DNA from: CBDBGD01 sp965205235
GTDB taxonomy: Bacteria; Chloroflexota; Dehalococcoidia; Lucifugimonadales; UBA1127
NCBI GenBank assembly: GCA_965205235.1
Contig: CBDBGD010000005.1
Location: 1 to 64,000 of the forward strand
Length of the DNA stretch: 64,000 nt
Direction: 5' to 3'
Part shown: piece after piece, positions 43,261 to 51,642 of the stretch
Layout of the letters: the number at the start of each line of letters is the position of its first letter
Position numbering within the stretch: position 1 is the first letter of the stretch
Translations under genes and position numbers: made by a program
The notes under the pieces: generated by a model
The model's input: the letters and a program-made list of their open reading frames with translations, nothing else
What the model was told of the DNA's origin: nothing
Databases searched by the model: none

Positions 43261-45483
43261 CTAGCCCAGCCGAACGTGGAACTGCGCCGGGTGTTGGCCT
43301 ACCCGCGAGATGATGGTCTGCGCGTTCCTTATGCACGAGATAGCTTGGTAGTGGCCTTCAACGTAGAGCGAGTTCACCTGTTTCCCGTTGCGCATTGGCT
43401 TTCCGCCCGGATGATAGGGGGTAGTGGATACTAGGTGCCTCTTGCGGCTAACCGATATCGGGCAGTGACGACTCTCTAGGTGTTGGTTGTCTATGAGCCA
43501 TCGGGTAGTCTCCACCATGAGGTGATACCAGCGCCTTACGAGCACGCGCGATCCGTCAGGAAAACACATTTCCGCGGGGTTTGGGCTGCTTTCCGAGTAA
43601 GTGAGTTCTGAAAGTGGATGCCATCCTCTCTCATCTAGCGCTTGCCTATTCTCGGGCGATGATTGACGGGGCTGCGGTGTTTCGTAGGTGCGACCGCGCG
43701 GTAGCAGGCCCGCCTCTTGGGTCTGGACCTCGAATACCTGCCTGCGCTGCTGCAACTCTTGCCAATCGACGTTGATGTAGAGCTCTCCGATATCGCCACC
43801 AGAGTAGATCAGGTTGCGGACTGATTCTCCCAGCAATTCCTCTAGCCTGCTTTCCTCGACAATCTTAGCGATTTCGTCGGCCAGTTCTTGCCTCGCTTTG
43901 AGTATCTCTTCGCCAAGAGCGATTGGCCTGAGTCGATTCTGCTCCTCCACCACATCGCGTCTCTCTCTAGAGAGCGCATCGAAATCCTCGCCCCTCTGGG
44001 AGGCGTCGAAGATGCCCTGTGGCGACAGCCTGCCTTCCAACTCCTCCTTAATGGCCTTGAATCGCTCCTTGATGTCCTCGTGTGATGGCTCCATTGTCGC
44101 CAACGCCTCCATGGCTTCTTCTTCGATAACGGGCAACCAAGCTCGCACGTGTGCATCATTGTGGCACCGATCGCACACTAGATCGTGGGTCTTGCCGCAC
44201 ATGGTCTTGATGCGCCATCCTTTCCACGCCCGCCAGTTGCCGCAGCGGTCGCAGCACTCGCCGAGGGCTGCTCCGCAGCGACCACAGTGATGACTTGCGG
44301 CTGGAGATACTGACTCACACACCGGGCATCGGACCACCACAGGGTCTCCGGACGATTGTTCACCCCTGGGCCACAGCGACCATTCCCGCTCCTCCTCTGG
44401 CAGTCCGTGCTCCAGGCTGTTCCCGGCCATGTCTAGAATGACGCAATCGCCGCCGTTCGCCTTGCGCCGCATGCCCCGGCCTACCATCTGCAGGTAGAGG
44501 GCGAGGCTCAGAGTGGGGCGCGTTATCAGGACGCAGGAGGCGTCCGGGAGATCGAACCCCTCCGTAGCCACGGCCATGTTGACCAGCACTCTCATGGTCC
44601 CAGCCTTGAACTGCTTGACCAGCGTGGCACGCTTTTCACTGGGCGTATCTCCCAGGAGTAGCCCGACGGATATCCCGGCCTCGCTGAATTCATCAACGAG
44701 ATTCTGAGCGTGTCCCTTTGACACGGCATAGACCACTGTTTGGCGGTCCTTGCAGTGCCTTTGCCAGAACCGCAAAGCCCCGGCGGTCCAGACGTCGCGG
44801 CTCTCGTTGACTCGCTCTATATCGCCTTCGCTATAGTCGCCCGTTTTGGAGTCCACCTGTCCGCTTTGGAATAGCTCTTCCTCCGTGGGCATCAATACCC
44901 GTGTCTTGCACAGCCTGTTGCCCTCTTGTAATTCCGCGACTTGGGGGCCGCAGTGCAACTTTGTAAACAAACGGTTGAATCCTTGCTTTGTAGAAAGGCG
45001 CCAGGGTGTGGCCGTCATTCCCAACACCGGGCCCGGCCACTGGTCTATGGCTCTTGCCCAGCCACGGGCGGGGGCATGGTGGGCCTCGTCGATGATTAGT
45101 AGGTCGCTAGCGCCATAGTGGCCCCAGACACTTGTCCTGGCATTGCGGCGTCCCACGGTTTGGGCCATCAGGATGACGACGCCATTCGGAATCGCCGGAG
45201 CGTCAACGGCAGTGCGATAATCCCACGTCATGTTCGCCGTTGCGCAAACGGGTGCTCTCCGCAACATCCCTTGCGTTTGGCTTGCCAGCTCCTTCCGGTG
45301 GGTTAGCCAAACCGCCTTGCGCCCACCCCCGAGCCTGCGCGACAGGAGCGCCCCGGCGACGTGGGTCTTGCCGCCGCCGGTTGGAAGCTGAAGCATGATC
45401 CTGGCGGCAGGGTCGGCCAGCGCGGCCTCCGCGCGCTCCAGCAGTTCTCGCTGGTAATCATAGAGATCAACCGGCATTGCCAT
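43261..45483 (-). CDS. Accessory SF2 (DEAH) helicase with zinc-ribbon insert and novel C-terminus
   Basis: This 740-residue protein opens with YDYQRELLERAEAAL and motif I LPTGGGKTHVAG. It has DEAH (LLIIDEAHHAP), motif III GMTATPWR and motif VI QMVGRGMRRK. Between the helicase core and the C-terminus is a Cys-rich region, CPVCESVSPAASHHCGRCGA and more pairs (residues ~385-440), likely binding two zinc ions. The last ~200 residues match nothing I know. Base composition looks lower in GC than both neighbours. A repeat flanks it. It may be a defence or mobile-element helicase, like the helicase subunits of restriction systems, but no partner gene is present. Confidence 0.82.
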   Translation of the reverse strand: MAMPVDLYDYQRELLERAEAALADPAARIMLQLPTGGGKTHVAGALLSRRLGGGRKAVWLTHRKELASQTQGMLRRAPVCATANMTWDYRTAVDAPAIPNGVVILMAQTVGRRNARTSVWGHYGASDLLIIDEAHHAPARGWARAIDQWPGPVLGMTATPWRLSTKQGFNRLFTKLHCGPQVAELQEGNRLCKTRVLMPTEEELFQSGQVDSKTGDYSEGDIERVNESRDVWTAGALRFWQRHCKDRQTVVYAVSKGHAQNLVDEFSEAGISVGLLLGDTPSEKRATLVKQFKAGTMRVLVNMAVATEGFDLPDASCVLITRPTLSLALYLQMVGRGMRRKANGGDCVILDMAGNSLEHGLPEEEREWSLWPRGEQSSGDPVVVRCPVCESVSPAASHHCGRCGAALGECCDRCGNWRAWKGWRIKTMCGKTHDLVCDRCHNDAHVRAWLPVIEEEAMEALATMEPSHEDIKERFKAIKEELEGRLSPQGIFDASQRGEDFDALSRERRDVVEEQNRLRPIALGEEILKARQELADEIAKIVEESRLEELLGESVRNLIYSGGDIGELYINVDWQELQQRRQVFEVQTQEAGLLPRGRTYETPQPRQSSPENRQALDERGWHPLSELTYSESSPNPAEMCFPDGSRVLVRRWYHLMVETTRWLIDNQHLESRHCPISVSRKRHLVSTTPYHPGGKPMRNGKQVNSLYVEGHYQAISCIRNAQTIISRVGQHPAQFHVRLG

Positions 45484-45512
45484 TCGCCCCGACCTGAGTA
45501 TACGAGACTATC

Positions 45513-46946
45513 TTACACTCCACCCCTCCCCCGCACCCCCCGCCCCACCACCATCGCCGCGAGCGGCACGAGCAGCAGCGCCAGGTCCGCGCTCGGCGCG
45601 CCGGCGCCGCAGCCGCCCGATGCCTCCTCGGCGGGCGGCGGCGACGTCGGCGTGGCGGCGGGTTGGGGTGCGGGTGTGGGGGCCGGCGAGGACGCGGCCG
45701 GCGTGGCCACGCCGAAGGGCACGATGGTGGGCAGGGGGATGGCCGTCGGGCGGACCGTGGCCTGCCTGTCGACCGGCTCGGCGCCGATCGACTCCCGCCA
45801 GCGGTTGTCCAGCTCCACCCGGTCGAACCCGTACGCCGCCTCCAGCGCTGAGTCGATGGACAGGCCGTCCCGCAGCCCGGCCAGCAGGGCCTGCATGGGC
45901 CCTTCGCCGTGGGTCTCCACCATGTACGTCACCACGCTCTTCGACTCGCCGTAGAAGAGGATCAAGTCGCTGGGCTGTCCCGGCGGGCGCGTCAGGGAGG
46001 TCAGGGGGAGCAGCTCGCCGCCGCTCAGCGCCGTTGCCAACGCCAGATCGAAGGACGGGCTGGGCTCCGGGTTGCCGTACTCGGCGAGCCCCTCGTTGAG
46101 CCACGCCGGGATGAGGCGGCTCACCCCGCCCATCGCCTGGTCCACCAGGAAATGGACCACCTCGTGAGCCGTGACGCCTTTGACCCGTGCGATGTCTCCC
46201 AGCACCAGCACCACGCCCGTGCTGCCGAAGGAGACGCCCTCTATGATCAGGGAGCTCTCTTGCACCTCACTCCGCGGAGGCAGTGCGCCCCGCATGTCCC
46301 GGAAGTTGTTGTACATGGTCAGCTTCAGCGGCTCCTCTACCTCCACTCCCAGGATGGCGCCCATTCGCTCAACCGTGTCTTCGGAAGTCTGCAGCACCTC
46401 TTGGGCCAGCTGCTCTGCGCCTCGGTAGTACAGGATCGACGCTTGGTCGCCCTCGATTCGACTCCACTCGAAGCGGGGGTCCAGCAGCGTGAAGGTCTGC
46501 GGTGCAGTGGCTGTCCGGTTGCCGTCCGCGTCGACGACGTCGAAGAAGAACTCGATCTCCGCCCCTGGCGGGATGAAGCGGTCGGCCGTGTCCGTGCGCA
46601 CCAGCAGCTCGGCCTCGGCCCTGGGGGCCGACTCGAACTCGAATGTGTTGTACCGCGACACGGACTCTCCCAGCACCCGGTACTGGAGGGTGATTTCCGT
46701 GACCGGCGCCGGAGCGGCGATAGCGACCTGGAAGAAGATACCCTCCGGGAAGCGGCTCTCCACCCCCGATGAGAGAAGCTGGATGCCATCCTGCGCAGCG
46801 ACGGTCTGGGGCTGGGCTAGGCTAGCGGCCAGCAGAAGAAAAATCAGAGCGGTCACAAGGCCGTGGCGCAGCCGAGAGCGAATGCCTGCGGTGCTTGGTG
46901 GAGATTCGAAGGAGGTTGGCGGACTGCCGAGGGTCGAGCGCTGCAC
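45513..46946 (-). CDS. Secreted gluzincin-type (peptidase MA-like) metalloprotease
   Basis: This 477-residue protein has an N-terminal signal (LVTALIFLLLAASLAQP) and an Ig-like region. The gluzincin domain has zinc motif HEVVHFLVD (HExxH) near residue 240 and the third-ligand region WLNEGLAEYGN. A Thr/Pro-rich linker precedes SGGCGAGAP, a hydrophobic helix and a basic tail (RGVRGRGG). The tail resembles that of the TIMP-like protein at 28.7 kb. It is the last gene of the recA-oxidoreductase-protease run and starts 10 nt after the oxidoreductase stop. Confidence 0.85.
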   Translation of the reverse strand: MQRSTLGSPPTSFESPPSTAGIRSRLRHGLVTALIFLLLAASLAQPQTVAAQDGIQLLSSGVESRFPEGIFFQVAIAAPAPVTEITLQYRVLGESVSRYNTFEFESAPRAEAELLVRTDTADRFIPPGAEIEFFFDVVDADGNRTATAPQTFTLLDPRFEWSRIEGDQASILYYRGAEQLAQEVLQTSEDTVERMGAILGVEVEEPLKLTMYNNFRDMRGALPPRSEVQESSLIIEGVSFGSTGVVLVLGDIARVKGVTAHEVVHFLVDQAMGGVSRLIPAWLNEGLAEYGNPEPSPSFDLALATALSGGELLPLTSLTRPPGQPSDLILFYGESKSVVTYMVETHGEGPMQALLAGLRDGLSIDSALEAAYGFDRVELDNRWRESIGAEPVDRQATVRPTAIPLPTIVPFGVATPAASSPAPTPAPQPAATPTSPPPAEEASGGCGAGAPSADLALLLVPLAAMVVGRGVRGRGGV

Positions 46947-46956
46947 GGGGCGGGCC

Positions 46957-47712
46957 CTACCTCCCCACGAGCGTCGTCGGGCCTCCCAGCCCTTCCTGCG
47001 CCTGCGCGTTGGCGAACTCCGCGAGCAGGTCCTCTCTGCCCGCCGCCGTCAGCACCCGCTGGAGGAGCACTGTTTCCGGGACGGCGCCCATGACCTCCAC
47101 CACGTTGTTGATGATGGTCTTGGGGACCGCTTGGACGCTGTACTGGCGGGCCAGGTGGGGGAACTCCTGGGCCTCCACCACGTCCGCCTGCACTCTGGGC
47201 GTCTCCAGGGCCATGAGGTGGGCCAGCCTGGCCACCTGGGGGCAGTGCGGTCAGCCGGGTGTCACGAATACCTGGATGTGGACGTCCTGCTCCAGCCGAC
47301 GCAGCGCCTTCCGCGTGGGCACTCGCAGAGGGCTCACGCCTCGCGATAGGCCGACCAGGCCCTCCAGGAAAGCGGAGAACTCGTAGCCCGCGGGGATGCC
47401 GTAGAACTTCACGTTGTCCCGGAGCTCCCCTGCCACCGAGAACGTGATGCACGGGATCCTGGCGACGCCGTGCTGTCCGGCCTCCTCGCTCTCCGTGTAG
47501 ATGTCGTGGGTCTCCAGCGTGAGCTTGGGGGAGAGAGCGCAGACCTCTTCCAGCAGCTCCCGCGCCTGCGGGCATGTTGGGCATTCCCGACCGGGGATGA
47601 CCAGGAGGCCCGCGCTTCGCATCGTGTAGAGGCGGACGGCAACGTCCTTGCGCAGCTCCTTCTTGAAGCGCGTCTTGAGGGCCTGCTGGTCCTGCGGTGA
47701 GAGGATGGGCAT
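46957..47712 (-). CDS. Protein disulfide oxidoreductase (two thioredoxin folds), probable selenoprotein with UxxC site
   Basis: Read through one internal TGA (47251-47253), the frame encodes 251 residues with two thioredoxin-like folds. The first active site is CPTC (Cys44/Cys47). The second is TPG-UGA-PHC, where relatives have a CPxC motif. The TGA therefore falls exactly on the first redox cysteine (residue 154), which is the classic sign of selenocysteine. Sequence after the TGA keeps coding quality (MALETPRVQADVVEAQEFPH, AVPKTIINNVVEVMGAVPE). It starts 1 nt after the recA stop, and the next gene starts 10 nt after its end. If TGA were a stop, a 300-bp hole would remain in the operon. The Sec machinery genes are not in the window. 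Confidence 0.75.
47216..47237 (-). promoter_or_regulatory. Candidate bacterial SECIS hairpin
   Basis: In the mRNA, nucleotides 17-38 counted from the U of the UGA can fold. AGGUGGCC pairs with GGCC-C-ACCU, giving eight base pairs with one bulged C and a five-base loop AGGCU. The loop lies 25-29 nt from the UGA, and contains GG. Both features fit bacterial SECIS elements, but the bulge is on the 3' side, unlike E. coli fdhF. Confidence 0.5.
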
Positions 47713-47713
47713 G

Positions 47714-48769
47714 CTATTCCCCGGCGGAGGCTGTGGCGACCGGCGTCTCAGCGCCGTCCTTGGCGGGTGGGGCGTCCGGGGTTGGCGGGGCCGCCGCAGC
47801 GCGAATCTCCTGCTCCAGCGTCTCGGCGGTCTCGGGGTGTTCGCGCAGGAAGCTCTTGGCGGCCTCTCGCCCCTGGCCTATCCGAAGCTCGCCGTAGGAG
47901 TAAAAGCTGCCGCTCTTGGTCAGCGGGCCCAGCGCCACGCCCAGGTCTACCAGGTCGCCCTCCTTGGAGATCCCCTGGCTGAACATAATGTCGAACTCGG
48001 CGACTCGGAAGGGCGGGGCGACCTTGTTCTTCACGATACGCGCCCTGACCCGCGTGCCCAGCATCGTCGTGCCCTGCTTGATGCCCTCAGTCCGACGCAT
48101 GTCGATGCGCACCGACGAGTAGAACTTGAGCGCGCGGCCCCCGGGCGTGGTCTCCGGGTTGCCGAAGACGATGCCCACCTTCTCCCGGAGCTGGTTGATG
48201 AAGATGACCGAGGCCTGGGACCGGCTGATGGAGGAGGTCAGCTTGCGAAGGGCCTGGGACATGAGCCGGGCCTGCAGACCCACGTGGGTGTCACCCATGT
48301 CCCCTTCCAGCTCTGCCTTGGGGACCAGCGCCGCCACGCTGTCGACGACGATGACGTCGACCGCGCCGCTGCGCACCAGGTAGTCCGTGATCTCCAGGCA
48401 CTGCTCCCCGAAGTCCGGCTGGGAGATGAGAAGCTCGTCCACGTTCACGCCGATTCGCCTGGCGTAGGCGGGGTCCATGGCGTGCTCGGCGTCGATGAAC
48501 GCGGCCGTGCCGCCTGCGCGCTGCGCCTCGCTGACCACGTGGAGGGCCAGCGTCGTCTTGCCGGAGGCCTCGGCGCCGTAGATCTCGGTGACGCGCCCCC
48601 GCGGCACGCCGCCTACTCCCAGAGCCAGGTCCAGCGCCAGCGAGCCTGTGGGGATGGCCTCCACGCCCAGTTGGTGGGAGATCTCTCCCAGGCGCATGAT
48701 GGAGCCCCTGCCGAACTGACGCTCAATCTGGGCCAGGGCCAGGTCCAGCCCTCTTCCGCGGTCTGACAC
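47714..48769 (-). CDS. recA: Recombinase A
   Basis: This 351-residue protein has Walker A GAEASGKTTL (residues 65-74; the usual Pro is replaced by Ala), and Walker B VDVIVVDSVAAL. Loops L1 and L2 follow (EGDMGDTHVGLQARLMSQAL; FINQLREKVGIVFGNPETTP). The C-terminus is an Ala/Pro/Thr tail. It drives homologous recombination and LexA cleavage. The start is GTG. No LexA-type operator could be recognised upstream. It leads a three-gene run with the oxidoreductase and the secreted protease. Confidence 0.97.
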   Translation of the reverse strand: MSDRGRGLDLALAQIERQFGRGSIMRLGEISHQLGVEAIPTGSLALDLALGVGGVPRGRVTEIYGAEASGKTTLALHVVSEAQRAGGTAAFIDAEHAMDPAYARRIGVNVDELLISQPDFGEQCLEITDYLVRSGAVDVIVVDSVAALVPKAELEGDMGDTHVGLQARLMSQALRKLTSSISRSQASVIFINQLREKVGIVFGNPETTPGGRALKFYSSVRIDMRRTEGIKQGTTMLGTRVRARIVKNKVAPPFRVAEFDIMFSQGISKEGDLVDLGVALGPLTKSGSFYSYGELRIGQGREAAKSFLREHPETAETLEQEIRAAAAPPTPDAPPAKDGAETPVATASAGE

Positions 48770-48955
48770 TGCTATGGCGGACCGTCCTTTCGACTGACGC
48801 GCCGATGCCGTATCGGGCGTGGTCTGGGAGGGATTTCGCGCATCTTATCATAGGGCTACCCCGGTCACAAGGGACGGATGTCACCCCCACCGTTCCCGTC
48901 GCCAGACCGCCAGATCCCCGCCAACTCCCTATCTGCGCCTCTGCCATCGGTGATG

Positions 48956-48961
48956 TATAAT
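48956..48961 (+). promoter_or_regulatory. Putative -10 box (TATAAT) for the rplI-dnaB cluster
   Basis: GATGTATAATTCGG lies 44 nt before the TTG start used for rplI. The -35 is not clear. It lies in the 235-bp divergent region between recA and rplI. Confidence 0.45.
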
Positions 48962-49004
48962 TCGGTGTTCACCTGTTCCATTCCATCCGAACGTGGGGTG
49001 CGCT

Positions 49005-49565
49005 TTGCGTATTCGAGTGATGTTCGTCCAAGATGTTCTTCCCCGGTACCGCGCCGGGGAGGTCTGGAACGTGGCCGGCGGCTACGCCCGGAACTACCTC
49101 ATCCCCCGGGGCCTGGCTGTGCCCGCCACTAGGGACCAGCTCCAGCGGGCGGAGAAGCTCCGGGCCGCGGCGGAGGTCAGGCGTGTGGCGGAGGTCAAGG
49201 ACCTCCGGGCGTTCGGCGAGCTGGTGGAGGGCGCCAAGCTGACCCTCAGCGCTCGCGCCGGCGACGAGGGCCGCCTCTACGGCTCCGTGACCGCTGCCGG
49301 GATCGCTGAAGAGTTGACTCGCCTCGTCGGCCGTGAGGTCGACCGCCGTCTTGTCCAGCTGGCCGCTCCCATCAAGGAGCTCGGTGAGTACGAGATTCCT
49401 GTGCGCCTCCATGCGGAGGTGATCCCCACCATCACCGTCGTCGTCCAGGGGGAGGGGCGGACCGCCGAGGCGGAGCAGCCCGCACCCGCCGACTCAGCGG
49501 AGGCGGAGGAGGAACCTGCTGCAAGTGAAGAGCCGGAGGAGGTTGAGGAGAAGGAAGGCGGGTAG
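49005..49565 (+). CDS. rplI: Ribosomal protein bL9
   Basis: The protein contains the bL9 signature GYARNYLIPRGLAVPAT near its N-terminus, then the connecting helix and the C-terminal domain (SARAGDEGRLYGSVTAAGIA). The last ~45 residues are an acidic Glu/Ala/Pro tail not found in standard bL9. The TTG at 49005 gives LRIRVMFVQDV, close to the family's start. GTG at 49017 and ATG at 49020 are alternatives. bL9 sits beside dnaB in many bacteria, and here the stop overlaps the dnaB GTG by one base. Confidence 0.9.
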   Translation: MRIRVMFVQDVLPRYRAGEVWNVAGGYARNYLIPRGLAVPATRDQLQRAEKLRAAAEVRRVAEVKDLRAFGELVEGAKLTLSARAGDEGRLYGSVTAAGIAEELTRLVGREVDRRLVQLAAPIKELGEYEIPVRLHAEVIPTITVVVQGEGRTAEAEQPAPADSAEAEEEPAASEEPEEVEEKEGG

Positions 49566-50932
49566 TGTACGCTGAGCGAATCCCACCCCATGATCTGGAG
49601 GCTGAAGAGGCAGTACTGGGCTCACTGGTAATCGACGGGGAGGCCATCCTCAAGATCAGCCCATTCCTGCGCTCTGAGGACTTCTACCGGGACCGGAACC
49701 GCTGGTGCTACGAGGCCTGCCTGGAGCTCTTCCGACGCGCCGAGGCCATCGACCAGGCGACCATAGGCCACGAGCTTGCTCGCCTCAACCGCCTCGACGA
49801 GATGGGCGGCCATGCGTTCCTGAGCCAGGTCGCGGCCGTCGTCCCCACCTCCGTCAACGTCGAGCACTACGCCCGCATCGTCCAGCGCACGTCCGTGATG
49901 CGCCAGGTCATCAGCGCGGCCGGCGAGATCGCCGCGCTGGGCTACGAGGACGACCCGGACGTGGAGGCGACCCTCTCCCGCGCCGAGGACGTCCTCTTCC
50001 GCGTCCGCACCGGGCGCTCCAGCCGGGACTTCATCCACATCCGGGAGATTCTGGACAAATTCCTGGAGCAGAGCGGCACGCTCGGAGGAGCCTTAGAGCG
50101 GGGTGTTGCGCCCATCCCTTCCGGCTTCCAGGATGTGGACCGTCTGCTGGGCGGGTTGCACCGCTCGGACCTGATTGTCGTGGCGGGACGCCCCGCTATG
50201 GGGAAGAGCTCCCTTGCCATGAGCATCGTCCGCAACGCGGCCAGTGTTGGCGCCACCGCTGCAGTCTTCAGCCTGGAGATGAGCCGCGATCAGTTGGTGC
50301 TCCGACTTCTGGCCGGAGAGACGGGGATCGACAGCCACCTCTTGAGACTGGGAATGTACAACGAGGCGAACGAGCGCCGCGTTGTCGACGCCGTCGGCGC
50401 CCTCTCGGACCTGCCGGTCTACATCGACGACAATCCCCTCTCCACGGTTGTCGACGTGCGCAGCAAGTCCCGGCGCCTGCACCTGGAGCGAGGGCTGGAC
50501 ATGATCGTCGTGGACTATCTCCAGCTCATTGAAGGCGGCAACGGTCGAAGCTATAACAGGGTCCAGGAGATCGGGGAGATCACCCGTTCCCTCAAGGCCC
50601 TGGCCCGCGACCTCAACGTCCCCGTGGTGGCCGTCTCCCAGCTCAGCCGCGCCGTGGAGATGCGGCAGTCGCACCGGCCCCAGCTTTCCGACCTGCGGGA
50701 GAGCGGCAGCATTGAGCAGGACGCAGACGTGGTCATGTTCATCTACCGGGATGACAAGTACATCACGGAGGAGGAGTGGGACCAGCGCTACCCGGACCGC
50801 CCGTACCCGAAGAACATCGCCGAGATCATGGTGGCCAAGCACCGCCACGGTCCGACGGACACGGTCCGGCTGCACTTTCGCGATAAGCTGGCCCAGTTCG
50901 CCGACCTCGCGACGATTGAGGTCGGCCCGTGA
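49565..50932 (+). CDS. dnaB: Replicative DNA helicase DnaB
   Basis: This 455-residue protein has the N-terminal domain from PPHDLEAEEAVLGSLVIDGE and the RecA-like motor. Walker A is AGRPAMGKSSLA (about residues 207-218), Walker B LDMIVVDYLQLIEG, and later motifs are VVAVSQLSRAVE and QDADVVMFIYRDD. It forms the hexameric helicase at the replication fork. No intein is present. It overlaps the DnaD-like gene by 4 nt, and a DnaC-like loader follows. Confidence 0.96.
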   Translation: MYAERIPPHDLEAEEAVLGSLVIDGEAILKISPFLRSEDFYRDRNRWCYEACLELFRRAEAIDQATIGHELARLNRLDEMGGHAFLSQVAAVVPTSVNVEHYARIVQRTSVMRQVISAAGEIAALGYEDDPDVEATLSRAEDVLFRVRTGRSSRDFIHIREILDKFLEQSGTLGGALERGVAPIPSGFQDVDRLLGGLHRSDLIVVAGRPAMGKSSLAMSIVRNAASVGATAAVFSLEMSRDQLVLRLLAGETGIDSHLLRLGMYNEANERRVVDAVGALSDLPVYIDDNPLSTVVDVRSKSRRLHLERGLDMIVVDYLQLIEGGNGRSYNRVQEIGEITRSLKALARDLNVPVVAVSQLSRAVEMRQSHRPQLSDLRESGSIEQDADVVMFIYRDDKYITEEEWDQRYPDRPYPKNIAEIMVAKHRHGPTDTVRLHFRDKLAQFADLATIEVGP

Positions 50933-51642
50933 GCGCCTTTGCCGGATTTCCGCACCGCTCCAACTACGTTCCCGTCCCTGCAGCCCTCTTCAGCCAGTTG
51001 CTGGGAGAGGTGCGGGACCTAGCCGAGCTCCAGTGCCTCCTCCGGGCGCTCTTTCTTCTGCACCGGCAGCGCGGACGTCTCCGGCACCTCACGCTCAGTG
51101 CGTTGGAGAGCGACGTGACGCTGCTGCGTGCCTTTCAGGGAAGCACACCAGACCCTCGCACCGTCGTGAAAGAGGCCGTGAACGCCTGCGTCGACCGAGG
51201 CACGCTCCTTCGCGTGCCCGTCGAGTCCGAGGGGCGCCGCGAAGAGGTGCTGCTCCTCAACACCCCCCAGAACCGGACGGCCGTGGAGCAGCTGCGCCGG
51301 GGAGAGTTGGAGCTCGACGGGCTAACCCCTGCGGCCCCCGCCGCGGAGCCGCCGGCCCCCAGGCAGGATGTCTTTACGCTGTACGAAGAGAACATCGGAG
51401 TCATCACCCCGCTCATTGCGGAGGAGCTGAAAGACGCTGAGGAGACCTATGGCCGCGACCAAATCGAGGATGCGATGCGAGAGGCCGTAGCCCAGAACAG
51501 GCGAAGCTGGCGCTACGTGGAGGCCATCCTCAAGCGATGGGCACAGGAAGGCAAGGAACATGGAGCAGATTGGCGATACGCTAAAGCGGTTCCAGTGGAC
51601 AAGGTCTTCCGCCAACCCCGAGGACCTCTCATCTCCCGTTGA
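50929..51642 (+). CDS. DnaD-domain replication protein
   Basis: This 237-residue protein has an N-terminal winged-helix-like region of about 130 residues and a C-terminal DnaB_2/DnaD domain. The latter shows FTLYEENIGVITPLIAEELK, ETYGRDQIEDAMREAVAQN and the terminal WRYVEAILKRW, the family's YxxxILxxW motif. DnaD proteins act in helicase loading during initiation. It starts at a GTG that overlaps the dnaB stop and runs 83 nt into the next gene in another frame. Confidence 0.88.
   Translation: MSAFAGFPHRSNYVPVPAALFSQLLGEVRDLAELQCLLRALFLLHRQRGRLRHLTLSALESDVTLLRAFQGSTPDPRTVVKEAVNACVDRGTLLRVPVESEGRREEVLLLNTPQNRTAVEQLRRGELELDGLTPAAPAAEPPAPRQDVFTLYEENIGVITPLIAEELKDAEETYGRDQIEDAMREAVAQNRRSWRYVEAILKRWAQEGKEHGADWRYAKAVPVDKVFRQPRGPLISR

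Noticed and set aside
47251..47253. Reading the TGA in the oxidoreductase as a genuine stop with a separate downstream gene starting at GTG 47235
   Set aside because: The downstream piece would begin inside the thioredoxin fold, after the active site. The continuous frame and operon spacing favour readthrough.
47251..47253. Genome-wide reassignment of TGA
   Set aside because: Many genes in the window end at TGA with correct overlaps to the next start, for example hicB, the DppB-type gene, the permease and dnaB.
48770..49004. LexA operator upstream of recA
   Set aside because: No palindromic GAAC-type box could be identified by eye.
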